NCBI GenBank assembly: GCA_944739405.2
Contig: OX123183.2
Span: 118,056,331 to 118,120,330, forward strand
From: Euclidia mi
Lineage: Eukaryota > Arthropoda > Insecta > Lepidoptera > Erebidae
Direction of reading: 5' to 3'
Length of the DNA stretch: 64,000 nucleotides
Below the pieces are notes generated by a model that was not told the DNA's origin, did no database searches, and saw only the letters and a program-made list of their open reading frames with translations. Made by a program: the position numbers and the translations under genes. Positions 1 to 10,566 of this stretch are shown here, one piece after another; the stretch's first letter is position 1; the number at the start of each line of letters is the position of its first letter.

Positions 1-1017
1 CTAAACAACAAGAGGTTTAAGGTCCAATGCCTTATAAAAGTCTAAGAAAACCGGATTTACATGTGTTTCTAACTATATAGTACCGGACGGTCTGTGTTAA
101 AAACAAAACTAAACTAATTAAACTACGCGACGTGCAGACAAATTTTAGGGGCCATGTATATATCCAGAAAACTATCGAGCACCTTAGTTGTAATAGTTGC
201 CAGAAATATATATTCCTCAAAATCACTATTTAGGAAATTAGGTCATAGTTTCGTAAACAGTGATTTTGAACGAAGCTTGTTGTAGCGTGGGGTGTTGTAT
301 ATGTGCACCATTCGCATCGGGTGTTGACACGTGGGGGTGGGGTGCGGTAAGTATATCTTTTTCAACTTTTAGTACACATACAATATAAAATATCAATATA
401 AAAAACAGGCATTATAACGTGTAATAATAGGTTACAGGGTAACCCATGGTAAAGATACAACTTTCATTAAAAATACAAAATCTTTCTAATCTTTATCACG
501 TCTGTCCCAGAAGTGACAAAATAAATATTGTAGTGAAGAATATACAACGGGAGTTTTAAATATAAAATGTGCTTAATTATGGGTTTTTTTTCATGCGTCA
601 TTTCACTCGCGTTTGAAAGTGATAGTTTGCATAATAGTTAATAGACTCGTCCTTTTTATTCATAATAGACTGGCCCAGAACAAAAAAAAATATTATTTAG
701 TTATACTTTCTGGTAAACGCGTTTATAACATTTTATTAGAACAAGTAATATAAAATAACAATTTAAGCTTCGATTGTTTTTCAGAAAAGTCAACTATCTT
801 TTTTCGATATTTCTCTCTCAAGTTTGTAAACTAAGGAAGCTAAGGACTAAGTAAAGCGTCATTGTGCCCTAACTACAATTCACTGCCATGTGGTTCTTCT
901 GAAGATTACATCGAACACAGCGCATCTAGTGCTTAATATATGTATTTATAATATTGTTCTTCTGGATGTACAGTCGCACTTAGCGCATCTAGTAATAAAT
1001 ATATTATATATATCTAT
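1..1017. other. AT-rich stretch without recognised gene
   Basis: I see no coding region, RNA gene or recognisable repeat here. Short open frames are full of low-complexity AT codons and lack coding character. It is probably intron or intergenic DNA. Confidence 0.5.
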
Positions 1018-1212
1018 GGCGCCCGTCCCCGGCCCGTGCACGTCATGGCCCCGGTCGAGGCACTGACAGCGCACTGACACGGCACAGAAGCTCCGTCCCC
1101 GGCCCGTCCACGGACGTGTGTGAACGAGTCCATATAAAATGTATGCAATGATTCTTTTCTGCGCTCCGTCCCGTCCACGTCCCGTCCCCGTCCCGTCCAC
1201 GGCCCGGTTGTG
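1018..1212. repeat. GC-rich CGTCC/GGCCCG repeat patch
   Basis: A GC-rich island in AT-rich DNA, built from repeated words such as CCGTCCCCGGCCCGT and CGTCCCGTCCACG at both ends, around an AT-rich core near 1120-1160. The word structure resembles the foldback elements at 1.4 and 7.2 kb, but here the words are mostly direct repeats. Frames across it read as Gly/Arg-rich low complexity and are not taken as genes. Confidence 0.45.
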
Positions 1213-1393
1213 TGAGGATAGACCTTAATATGGCCGAAAACTATACCATTGTTATTGCCTTTAATGATGTGGGCACCAGTAACACGACCCATCGAACCAA
1301 TGCATTTCATCGTAATTGTTGCCTAATTAACAGACGTGCAGAAACAAACATATTATTATATCAATTGACGTATTAATTAGACATGTAATGCCA

Positions 1394-1534
1394 CCCTCAC
1401 ATTGGGCGACAGCGTTCCTCGAGCGTACGCCTGGCGTACGCTCGGCGTTCACTCTGTAGTACAAAGAGAACGCCGGGCGCACGCCGAACGGACGCCGAGC
1501 GTACGCTCGAGGAACGCTCATGAATAATGTGAGG
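1394..1534. repeat. Foldback (hairpin) MITE-like element
   Basis: Positions 1412-1430 and 1499-1517 are perfect 19-base inverted copies (GCGTTCCTCGAGCGTACGC and its complement). The outer tips CCTCACATT and AATGTGAGG are also inverted. Together they make a near-complete stem of about 140 bases with extra internal GCGTACGC-type words. No protein is encoded. It would be a non-autonomous DNA element if mobile. The tip CTCACATTGGGCG recurs in the element at 7.2 kb. Confidence 0.65.
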
Positions 1535-1682
1535 GAGGCCTAAGGTGAATCATTATGTACTACTTGACATGTAGTCTGATTCAGTATATAAATGGGCCGG
1601 TTTGACCAGGAGAGTACTACTTTCTCAAAGAAAATCGACGTTAAGTAACAATACATATACTGATACGTTTCGTTCGGTGAGT

Positions 1683-1920
1683 GAGAGTGCCGGAGGCCCT
1701 ATCCCCTATTCCTTCTCCCTCATCCCACTCCTCCTCCCATCCCTTCTCCTAACCCAAAGGGCGGCAAAGCATTTGTGATTCTCCAGGTCTTGTTTGTGTC
1801 CATGGGCGACGGTAATTGCTTACCATCAGGCAATCCATCCGCTCGTTTGCCGCTTCTGACATAAAAAAAAACCAAAAGGTTGGTAACACACTTGTGACTC
1901 TTCTTGTGTTGTAGATGGCA
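1683..1920 (+). repeat. Dispersed SINE-type repeat with A-rich tail
   Basis: A pyrimidine-rich stretch (1695-1755) is followed by 'ccatgggcgacgg', 'tgcttaccatcaggcaa', 'gctcgtttgccgc' and a run of A's (1862-1871). I recognise this order from a repeat common in lepidopteran genomes. Just after the tail, 1873-1920 looks like a second decayed partial copy, since 'cacttgtgactcttcttgtg' parallels the text at 1769-1796. The family assignment is from memory. Confidence 0.55.
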
Positions 1921-2118
1921 TAGTATAAAAAACTACCATTAGTTCGAGAAATAAAAGAAAAAATATACATAGCAAAACTAAGCACTGACATAGCAAAACT
2001 AAGACTGGTAAAGAATATATCATCAACCGTATGTACGTTAAAAATTCGAAATCTGATGAGCTTCCGAAATTGTACCAACATTTATCATTTATTTTAAAAT
2101 TAATTATCATAATCATCA

Positions 2119-2425
2119 GACCTTTATACTATCCCACTGCTGGGCACGGGCCTCTTCTCACTATGAGAAGGGTAAGGCCATAGTCCACCACGCTGGCCAA
2201 GTGCGGGTTGGCAGACTTTACATGTCTTTCAAGAACATTTTGGAGACCTTTCAGACATGCAGGTTTCCTCATGATGTTTTCCTTCACAGATTAGCAAGCG
2301 ATATTTAACAATTTAATACGCACTTAACTCCGTAAAGTCATTAGTGCGTACCGTGGATTCGAACCCGAGACCCTCTCCGTAGCAGTCTGTCGGTCTCTCC
2401 ACTCAGCTATCGCTGCTTCTTAATT
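2119..2425 (-). repeat. tRNA-derived SINE (family B), near full length
   Basis: Read on the minus strand, it opens with a tRNA-like head: a box-A-like TAGCTGAGTGG near 2405-2415 and a box-B GGTTCGAATCC near 2353-2363. The body contains 'aaggaaaacatcatgagg', and the tail contains 'ccaacccgcacttggcc' and 'cccagcagtggg'. This is the layout of a common lepidopteran SINE transcribed by RNA polymerase III and mobilised by a LINE. Related pieces lie at 4.4, 17.8, 18.4 and 19.4 kb. Confidence 0.75.
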
Positions 2426-3359
2426 ATCAAAAATATTTAAAACTTAACTATAATAATCTAAACTAACGAACCAAAGCAATGAAGCTTGAACATTAAACCA
2501 ATATAAAATCGCGTCAAATCACTAAACTCTGTCATCAGAGTTCTCAATTATCAATTCAAGCCGTTAGCTAGTTGGATGTCAATATTCATTTAGTGGCTTG
2601 GCCACAGTGTGCGCGTGATTTGTCGATTGTCCCCGCACTCCAACCCTCCCGCCAAAGGGAGTGGGATCGTGGTCCGAATACGAAATTTTCCGAATTTCGT
2701 ACAGGGCCGCCAATTGATGTCGAAAATCGTTTTCGTTATTAATAATTCGGAATACGTCTCGTAGATTTCTCTTTGATTTATATGTTGATGGGTTATGGTG
2801 TGCTAGATGTTTTTGTTTTGTTAATATTTATAAATTGCGGTCGCTTTTTTGCGGATGTCACTTTTTTATATTCGCGCTGTGTTGCTTGGTGATGTTTGTT
2901 TTATATATTTCGTACAATAGTTTCACAATAACGATGATACAAAATAATTTCGGAGAGAAGAAAGCCAGGCACTTGCTGAAGCATTTCTTCAAAATATGAA
3001 TATTGTTATTTAGGCTGTTATTTGAAATGAAATTGCTGTAAAAAAGTAAATCCTAAAATTGATTGCTCTTGATATAACTAGCAAGAAACAGGAACAAATA
3101 AAGATCGTCAACTTTGGTTTCGTCTTCTAAGTAGTTTAAGTTAGCTTTGGTGCCCGCCGTAGATTTAAAGCCCAGACCACTGCTTGTCAATCTGTTGGTC
3201 AATGCACAACTCAGTTTTATCTATTATCTTGAGAATTATTAAATAAGGATAAATTTGCAAATTTGGCTGCATAGGGTTCCCACTAAGAACTTAGGGTCCC
3301 AAGCCAACCTCACATGCAAGTGGTGCACCTGCCGATCAACGGACGAGGCTCTGGCAAAC
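2426..3359. other. Stretch without recognised gene
   Basis: A slightly GC-richer patch at about 2590-2720 is flanked by AT-rich DNA. No frame looks coding, and no known repeat was recognised. Confidence 0.45.
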
Positions 3360-3490
3360 AAAATATCCCGATAAGCGGCAATAGACTCGCCACCTATTAC
3401 GTGGGATCAAAGCACTGGTGAAAATTGGGCGTTTAATATGCATCTGCCTACCCCTTCGGGGAAACAGGCGTGAGTCTATGTATGTATGTA
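3360..3490 (+). repeat. SINE (family A) 3' fragment
   Basis: Matches the 3' body of the SINE at 56.75 and 61.25 kb: 'ggcaatagactcgcc', 'tattacgtgggat', 'ctgcctaccccttcgggg' and 'caggcgtgagtctatg', ending in a TATG run. The tRNA head is missing. Confidence 0.7.
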
Positions 3491-3534
3491 TATAAATTTA
3501 CAAATACTAACATCTGTTTTTTATTTGTCGTCAG

Positions 3535-3601
3535 ATTTTTCTCAGTACATGGGCGACATGGATATACAAGATTACAAGGCAATGGCTGGTGGAACTGACA
3601 G
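3535..3601 (+). CDS. Candidate short exon of an unidentified host gene
   Basis: A branch-site consensus TACTAAC (3506-3512) and a pyrimidine-rich tract precede an AG (3533-3534). The 67 bases that follow end exactly at a strong donor, ACAG|GTAAGT (3602). One frame reads FSQYMGDMDIQDYKAMAGGT plus D and stays open; a second open frame is hydrophobic, and the third has a stop. An internal AG at 3544-3545 is an alternative acceptor, giving a 56-base exon. An ATG at 3549 could also be a start. I do not recognise the protein. No partner exon was found, so the exon may be chance, or its neighbours may lie outside the window. Confidence 0.35.
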
Positions 3602-3837
3602 GTAAGTTAACATTGTAACTTTACTACACTTTGCTTCAGTGGTGTTAAACAGCAGCTCAATTACAGGAGATAAACGGAAATAATTACTATCACATTAAAT
3701 TATTAATGGTGTTCCCAATGTCGAAAATGAGTACAATATCGTTCGAGTCGTTTGCAGTTCCTAAAATGTGTAAGTAAATTTATTAGTGTTAAACAGTGAT
3801 TGTAAACATTTCTTTCAGCAGTGGTACAAAATTGATT

Positions 3838-4110
3838 GAAATGATCAATCATTTGACAAAAAAAAACAAATAACAAATTTTCATTTGAAAAATAACATTT
3901 GACAAAATTATACTTGATAAATTTATTATTTTACAAACTGTTGTTTCATAAACTCCTCATTAGACAATACATTTACTAAAAAAAGTTATTATGCTAAAAC
4001 ATTAATTTACAAATTGATTATTTTTTAAACATGTTAGTTGACAAAACAACGTAAAGCATAAATAACATTTGACAAAATGCATTGCTTGGTAAATATTTTA
4101 CTAACCAAAA
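3838..4110. repeat. Array of short CATTTGACAAAA-type motifs
   Basis: The word 'catttgacaaaa' or close variants recur at 3851, 3896 and 4067, mixed with 'ttacaaatt' and 'gacaaaac' variants. The region at 5.7-6.35 kb has the inverted form ('tttgtcaaatgatta'). The two could be inverted ends of one larger decayed element. No coding content. Confidence 0.4.
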
Positions 4111-4432
4111 TCTACGTTAATACAACAATCTTTGTGTAGGGTCAACTGAAACAATGGCTGGTTAGGTTAGGTTAGAACTGCGACCACAATGCTATAGTCG
4201 TTTTTTTTATTAGAGGAAGTCAACTGACGTTTACTGTGTTGTCAGTTTATGATGAAATAAAAATAGTGTTGTGACAAAGTGAATGATTGAAAAACTCTTG
4301 AATGAATGAAATTGCATCGATTGTCTAGTGAATAGTTAGTGTGCCGAACGGCCGATATCGGGTACGGTGTTCGAGTTTTCGAAGACTTTGTTCCTATAGT
4401 ATTTACCTATACTGAATGCCGAGTGTTTTAAA

Positions 4433-4465
4433 CATTAAGGAAAACATCGCGAGGAAACTTGTAAG
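4433..4465 (+). repeat. SINE (family B) core fragment
   Basis: 'aaggaaaacatcgcgaggaa' matches the central core of the SINE at 2.1-2.4 kb, in the opposite orientation. Only about 33 bases are recognisable. Confidence 0.4.
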
Positions 4466-5576
4466 ACTGTTCTATTTTCAATACATCATGTAGTTGAAAC
4501 TATACCTACAGGGTGTCACAAGACCCATCACCAAGCCGAAGTTTACTCGTTGTGGACATCATGCCAAGTCATACTAACCAAATATAATACCTGGGAAACG
4601 AATTATTTTTTAAGTTTTCACATTTTTTAAACCGCAATTTAAAGCGCGCGCGTGCAATGCTCGAAATATTTACCTATCTATGGGGTTATAGGTATACACG
4701 GGAATCGAACCCGAGCCTTAGCTACAATATAGGTATTCAACGGGAGTCGAACCCGAGACTTGACTACTGTGTCCGAACGTAAGATAAGTGTGAGACTTAC
4801 CAAAGCGCTACAAGGGAATTACCGGCACTGGTCCGACAGACAACACTCATTGATAATATATAAAATATTTATTAATAACACACACACATATATAATTTAT
4901 ATTACGCACAATTTATAATTCCCAATATTACTTATTATATACTTCTAGTTTTACGAGCCTAGCGTTCTGTCGGGCCAATGCGCAGTAACTGGCCGACTCA
5001 CCATGCATACCTCACGCTTGCACACACATATATACTAATACATACGTACATACACCTACAGGGTCATAAAACTAGATATCTAGCGAACATCTTGGCGGGG
5101 TAAATGCATCGATTTTGTGCTTAATTAGAAAAAATCCATACTAACTTTAAGCCTCAATATCTCCTGAACCAGTAATTTCCCAGGTATGGTGCCGAAGTAA
5201 AAAATTTTCGTAGTGATTGGTACAACATGAGATTTCAGTTTTCGTTAAGGGTCTTTTTACACCTTGTAGATGTATAAAATATAACAATTTATACTACTTA
5301 CATAACTACTAGTAACTTATATCAGAGCACTTTTATTGTAATATAGAAATAATATTATTTTATAGTTTGAAATGATTAACTATTCACACTCAATGTTCGT
5401 TCATCTGATTGAACGAGAACTAAACGCATCACTATTACTTTAAATATGACAACATTATTTTACAAAGTGACATTAGCTACTGTCAGTCGGCTTCGTCTAA
5501 TTAAAAATACGACTATAGAACCAAATTCTACTTATTTCGCTTAATTCAGGCAGTGTGTATTTTTTTAAAGACTTAA
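4466..5576. other. AT-rich stretch without recognised gene
   Basis: Two copies of a box-B-like word ('aatcgaacccgagcc' near 4694 and 'gtcgaacccgagac' near 4746) suggest scraps of tRNA-derived repeats. No gene is visible in the rest. Confidence 0.4.
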
Positions 5577-6358
5577 GTTTCTATGGAATTAGTATTAATA
5601 CAAAATTATTACTTGCCTATAAATAATCTGTCCAAGATGAAAATTGCAACCATGCAATTTAAAATTTTCAAAATTTCGCATAAGTAAGTATTGGTTAGAA
5701 ATTAGTTATTTTTTTAAACAAATAATTTATCTTCTAACTTTTTGTACAATCACCAATTTGGCAAACGAATTATTTAGTCGTATAATTATTTTTAAAATAA
5801 TATTTTAACAGTTTCATTATTTCCTAAGTAAAACATTTGCGAAACCTGTATTATGTCAAATGATTAATTTTAAAGTAATATTGTGAAATGAAAGTTTGTC
5901 AAATGATTAGTTTTTCAAACATTCTTTGTAAAATGATCTTCTGTCATACGATTTTTGTAAAAAATTTTTTTTAAAAGACCAGTTTCTATGTTATTAGTAT
6001 TAATACAAAATTATTACTTGCCTATAAATAATCTGTCCAAGATGAAAATTGCAACCATGCAATTTAATATTTTCAAAATTTCGTGTAAGTAAGTATTGGT
6101 TAGAAATTAGTTATTTTTTTAAACTAATAATTTATCTTCTAACTTTTTGTACAATCACCAATTTGGCAAACGAATTATTTAGTCATGTGATTATTTTTAA
6201 AATAATATTTTAACAGTAATTATTTCCTAAGTAAAACATTTGCGAAACCTGTATTATGTCAAATGATTAATTTTAAAGTAATATGTTTGTGAAATGATTA
6301 GTTTTTCAAACGTTCTTTGTAAAATGATCTTGTCATACGTTTTTTGTTAAAAAATAGT
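5577..6358. repeat. Tandem duplication, 405-bp period
   Basis: Unit 1 (5577-5981) and unit 2 (5982-6358) match almost base for base from 'gtttctatg' through 'cttgcctataaataatctg', 'accatgcaattta' and 'gtcaaatgattaatttt'. A few substitutions and small indels separate them, such as 'gtcgtataatt' against 'gtcatgtgatt'. The units contain several inverted copies of the 3.8-4.1 kb motif. No coding content. Confidence 0.85.
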
Positions 6359-7170
6359 AAACCTACAAAATTGTATTATTGAATAGGTAACATTTTTATT
6401 CATAGGGGACATTGCAACTTTAATTTGATGTTATGCAAAACAATTTAATACATACATTTAGTATACAGTACAAAACTATATTTTCACCTATTTTAGAATT
6501 TTATCTGCAGTAACGGTCAAATTATACATATAATTTTTAAATAGGTGGGGATTTGTTTAATCCAGGTGCTCCTATTTAAAATGAACTCATTTATATCAAT
6601 ACAAACAGTTGTTATAAAAATCTCCCTTAAAAATTCCAACTACACTTATTGGACATTACTTAACGTAATGCAAACATTTTGTGAAAATCGCGGTATCCTT
6701 ATGCCTTTCTTTTTAAGTGAAATCTATTTTCCTAGCAAACATCAAATATAAAATAACTACACAATCAAAATTCTCCGTAATATAAATCTTACATAAAAAC
6801 ATGAACGCAATGAAAGTAACAATGTCATTTTAATCAACATGAAAGACTTTGAAGAAAATCATAATATACGATAAAACATATGCTTGGAAGGTCACAAAGA
6901 CCCTTGAATCTGCCTTCATTCACACGGAGTCATCCATCTTGTTTTTCTTTTTTTTTTCGCTCGCATATCCCTCGAGTCGGGTGTTCGTCAAAGTGCAATA
7001 TCATCAAATCACTGTAAAAGAAGTTTCATGATTTGAGGGGGTGCAGGGGGATGAAATATTACAACGAGCGAGGTTCGTTTCCGAAAGGACGAGTTGGTGA
7101 TGCTTGTGGTGTATAGAAAGCTATGCTATTTTGTGAGTTCGAAGCTATCTAGATTATGTTTTTAAGTGTT
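6359..7170. other. AT-rich stretch without recognised gene
   Basis: Open frames at about 6545-6751 and 6849-7031 are short, AT-driven and unlike known proteins. I see no supported gene. Confidence 0.5.
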
Positions 7171-7388
7171 AGGCCGCCCCCACTTTGGAGTCAGCACTGT
7201 CAGCGTCAACGCAGCGGCACCTCGGCGTCAACGCCGCGTAGATTCTGCGTCTACGGTACGGCAGCCGAGCGTTTTTTTGAGAACGCTTTTGTCTTTTGAA
7301 GAACGCTCGGCTGACGCGACATAGACGCGGCGTCGACGCCGAGGTGCCCCTGCGTTGACGCTGACGCCCAATGTGAGAGCAGCCTTAG
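7171..7388. repeat. Foldback (hairpin) MITE-like element
   Basis: Arms 7201-7238 and 7326-7361 are inverted copies built from GCGTCAACGC words. They surround a second inner inverted pair (GCCGAGCGTT at 7263 and AACGCTCGGC at 7302). The right tip, GACGCCCAATGTGAGAGC, carries the same CTCACATTGGGCG as the element at 1.39 kb. No protein is encoded. Probably a non-autonomous DNA element. Confidence 0.65.
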
Positions 7389-7639
7389 GTAGACAGTGCT
7401 AAATGTACACACCTGTTAATTGTAATGGTTTGGTTTATTACATTTTATCCGCAAAAATCTGGTGAATTTCTGTCATATCTGGTTGGACTAGTAAGCGGAC
7501 CCCGGACTTTAAGGTATGTAAGTCTTGGATGCAACCGAGATAACGCTAGGTAATGATGCCATGGATGAAACCGTGAGTGAAAACAAATGTGTACTTTTGT
7601 ATGTAACCTAGAGAAAGCGCGCCCGCTTATTTGTTTTAT

Positions 7640-7811
7640 TTAACAATTTCTGCCTGATCCCGTGGAAAGTAGGGAAATCCCTTTGTAATGCGCGTTTACG
7701 GTCTTCATGGAACATACATGCCAAATATCAGCTTTGTACGTCCAATTTTTCATTGCAGTGCGTTGCATGTCAGCCATTCCGTACCGCAAGAATTTAACAT
7801 AATATTATACA
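7640..7811 (+). repeat. Dispersed 'aacatacatgccaaat' repeat
   Basis: Contains 'ctgatcccgtgg', 'ggaacatacatgccaaata', 'cagcttt' and 'gcaagaattt'. The same ordered words occur at 19.28-19.40 and 55.21-55.37 kb. I read it as a LINE or SINE 3'-end family, possibly RTE-related; the clade is uncertain. Confidence 0.55.
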
Positions 7812-7992
7812 CTAGCTGACCCAGCGAACTTCGTACCGCCTTATAGCCGATTTTTTCTTTTTTTCTCTCCGTGAGAACCATCCTCGTACATACTTCAAAG
7901 AATATCATAAAAAAAGAATTAGCGAAATCGGTTTAGCTGTTCTCGAGATTTGCGCTTAGCAACACATTCAGCGATTCATTTTTATATTTTCA
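7812..7992 (+). repeat. Dispersed 'ctagctgaccc' repeat, uninterrupted copy
   Basis: Begins 'ctagctgacccagcgaac' and ends 'cagcgattcatttttatat'. A second copy at 32.37-34.01 kb has the same order of words but is split by an LTR element, so this copy shows the empty-site arrangement. Confidence 0.75.
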
Positions 7993-10390
7993 CAGGCCGG
8001 TTATACTGTCTGTTGGCTTTTTTATTGCCACAAATTTTTTGCACCAAGCTGCGAGTGCATCTATATTCAAAGGGGGAACCGTGAGTGACAACAAATTTGT
8101 AATTTCTCCTGCAATACATGACCTATATAAATTGTTTAATACTCTTAGGGATTATTTTTAAAAACCTGCTTTTATTCTTGAGTGTTTTCAACCACACAAG
8201 TATATTCATGTCACGAACTAGTTAATCACTATATGATCACAGGCAAACGTTATTTTGTAAGGCAATCACCCGGCAGGATAAAGCTACTCTTAAACTATAA
8301 TATACATTATATAGCTCCATACTATAGCACATGCCCATCGTTTTTAGCGTCGGCGTCGTAGTGCCGAGTCACTCAAGGCGTATTTCATGCTACGTCGACT
8401 CAAGAAATGATATTGTCGGGAATATGATTCGTGAATGTAACAAATGTATTATGTACCGACCTTTGGGGACGTCAGCTTGGCCCTTGAAATGGACTTCGAG
8501 AGGTTTGTATCGGTGTATTTCATTTGGAGGCGGTGACTGTCCCCTGCTGAGTATATGTCTTCCATAGCAATAAATTTTGTTAAGATTCCGCCTCCTTAGC
8601 TTAGGCAAGACAATAGTTTATCTTTTGTCTAGCTACTCATGTGAACCAGTCTCATTTTGGTGTTGTTTTTATTCCATTATTAGATTATTGCTTAAGTCAA
8701 CAATACAAAATCTATATCTGGTGGGGGATTTTAATAAAAATATAGTATGTAAAACCAGAGAGTCCCAACTGTCTACGGCTGTGTGTGGATTAAAGACAAG
8801 AAGCTCGATTTGTACTGCAAATTACCTAAGCTAGCCATGCTTATCCTGACTTTTAGAACCTTCAGATACGTAGACCTAATTGCAATACGAAGATTTTTGT
8901 TTCATACAATATTACGTCTCTGCGTGATACAGTGACTTTCTAAAGTCACCCTAATCCCAGTACCATTATTGGCGTATTTTTATATAAATTTTAAGTGAAA
9001 TTTCAGGTAAGGCTCATTATCTCATCCTTTCAAGACGAAAAGCATAATGCCCACATAATGAATATGTCATAAAATGCCAAGCACCATCTTATGAACGTAA
9101 AAGTTATAGTGAACGTAGCTGGCCGTAGTACTCCGTAGCCAATAGAGCTACGCCGTAGAACGTAGTAGAATCCTTCTTCTAAACATAAAGTAGACAGGCA
9201 CTGAGGGAACATTTTAGTCGATCTTAAAAACTAATACTATAATTAAAACTAATAAAATTTTTTAATTAATGACATCCTTTGCACCAAGAACGACCCGGAA
9301 TGGTAGTTATCAGCCCCTTTAACGAGTCTACAGCTTTAATTCTACCACTAAACCATACGCTTCTGCACCTCAACTGTAAAGGTCTCCACCGCTTCGGGAA
9401 CAAAATGGTAAAACTGCTTCATGGAAGCATGCCATGCTATGCCATGCCTTTCATGAGCCGGCGTCATCAGCGGTGACAAATGCAGAGGGAGTTGATATTT
9501 GTATTATTATATTTAATCTATTATTTCACATAATAATATAGAATAGTAATTGTGGTCCAAGTTGTGTCGCAATATGTTACGCATGCGCATCGCGGACGCA
9601 CCAGTGCGTGAGCGCACGGCCGCTCGATTAGATGCTTTACTGCACATATGCCCTGTACTGTCCTATTTTGATCTGTTGTGTGTTTGGTCCAATTTATAAG
9701 CTTTTGTTTAAAATATTTACTATTAGGTTTGATCGAGTGTTTTCTGTTTGTGTGGGTGTTTGGCCACCACTGGTGTCAGAGTTTTGAAGCCACTCGAAGA
9801 CCTCTGACAGGGCCTTACGATTCTTGTCCGGATACAAGTAGGCAGTTTTACGTGCCATTCGAAGCACGATAGCGCACAGAAGTAATTTCACACGCTGTCA
9901 CCCGCCCATGTTGCGACCTATTCAAGAGTAGCTTGGCTGTTTCATTATGATGATGATAATGGGTCTCCATATACATACTTGCCTATCTTTAAATGACACA
10001 ACAAATCTATGTAGGTGTTAGCTAGTAAAAAATATATCCTGGTGAGAGCGGTAAATGCTGGATTGAATTTGCATTCCCAGCCATAGGAAAATAATGGAAC
10101 ATGGTAGTGGCTGTCCAGTTAGCTAGCTGAAAAGGCTGGATGAGGATTTTCGTGTTCAATTATATTAACATATAATTAAAATTTTAACAAATAACCGACT
10201 GCTAATTTCAGTTGAAACGAAATGGGAAGTATAATTCCACAAAACATAATAAAACCTCTGATTCGCTTAACCTCTAAGTATGGACGTCACATTTTTATAA
10301 CATTACCGGGGACATGTAGTCTCATGGCCTCCTACACTTCGTAGTGTCTTTTTTAACAAGATTATGCATATGAGCTTAAAATAGTTATTT
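7993..10390. other. Long stretch without supported gene
   Basis: Several short frames occur (8331-8567, 8577-8834, 9279-9476, 9694-9891 minus). None shows a known domain or convincing splice context. A patch near 9110-9180 repeats 'gtagctggccgtag'-type words and may be a decayed repeat. I see nothing else I can name. Confidence 0.4.
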
Positions 10391-10566
10391 GTGCAACAAG
10401 AGAGCAAAGTTGTTTTTTGTTTCGAGTGCTGATTTTGAGTCCCGAGCAAGCGAAGGATTCTATGATTGATTCACGAGCGTAGCGAGTGAATCAAAGTTAG
10501 AATCCTGAGCGTGGTGAGGGACTCAACAGCACGAGATACAAAAAACTTTGCTCTCGTGTAGCACAC
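10391..10566. repeat. Foldback (hairpin) element, ~176 bp
   Basis: The left arm ('gagagcaaagttgttttttg', 'tgagtccc', 'gaaggattctatgattgatt') is mirrored by the right arm ('gtgaatcaaagttagaatcc', 'gggactca', 'acaaaaaactttgctctcgt'). The loop is close to 10470-10490, with 'cgagcgtagcgag'. No protein is encoded. Similar palindromes are frequent in moth and butterfly genomes as far as I recall. Confidence 0.7.

Noticed and set aside
4160..4176. Telomere-like GGTTAGGTTAGGTTAG
   Set aside because: Only about three units of the insect TTAGG repeat; too short to mean an interstitial telomere.
4690..4765. Two box-B-like 'cgaacccgag' words suggesting tRNA genes
   Set aside because: No matching box A at the right distance and no cloverleaf; treated as repeat scraps.
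9694..9891. Minus-strand frame reading KTAYLYPDKNRKALSEVFEW
   Set aside because: Looks protein-like in the middle, but it is short, lacks splice support and matches no family I know.
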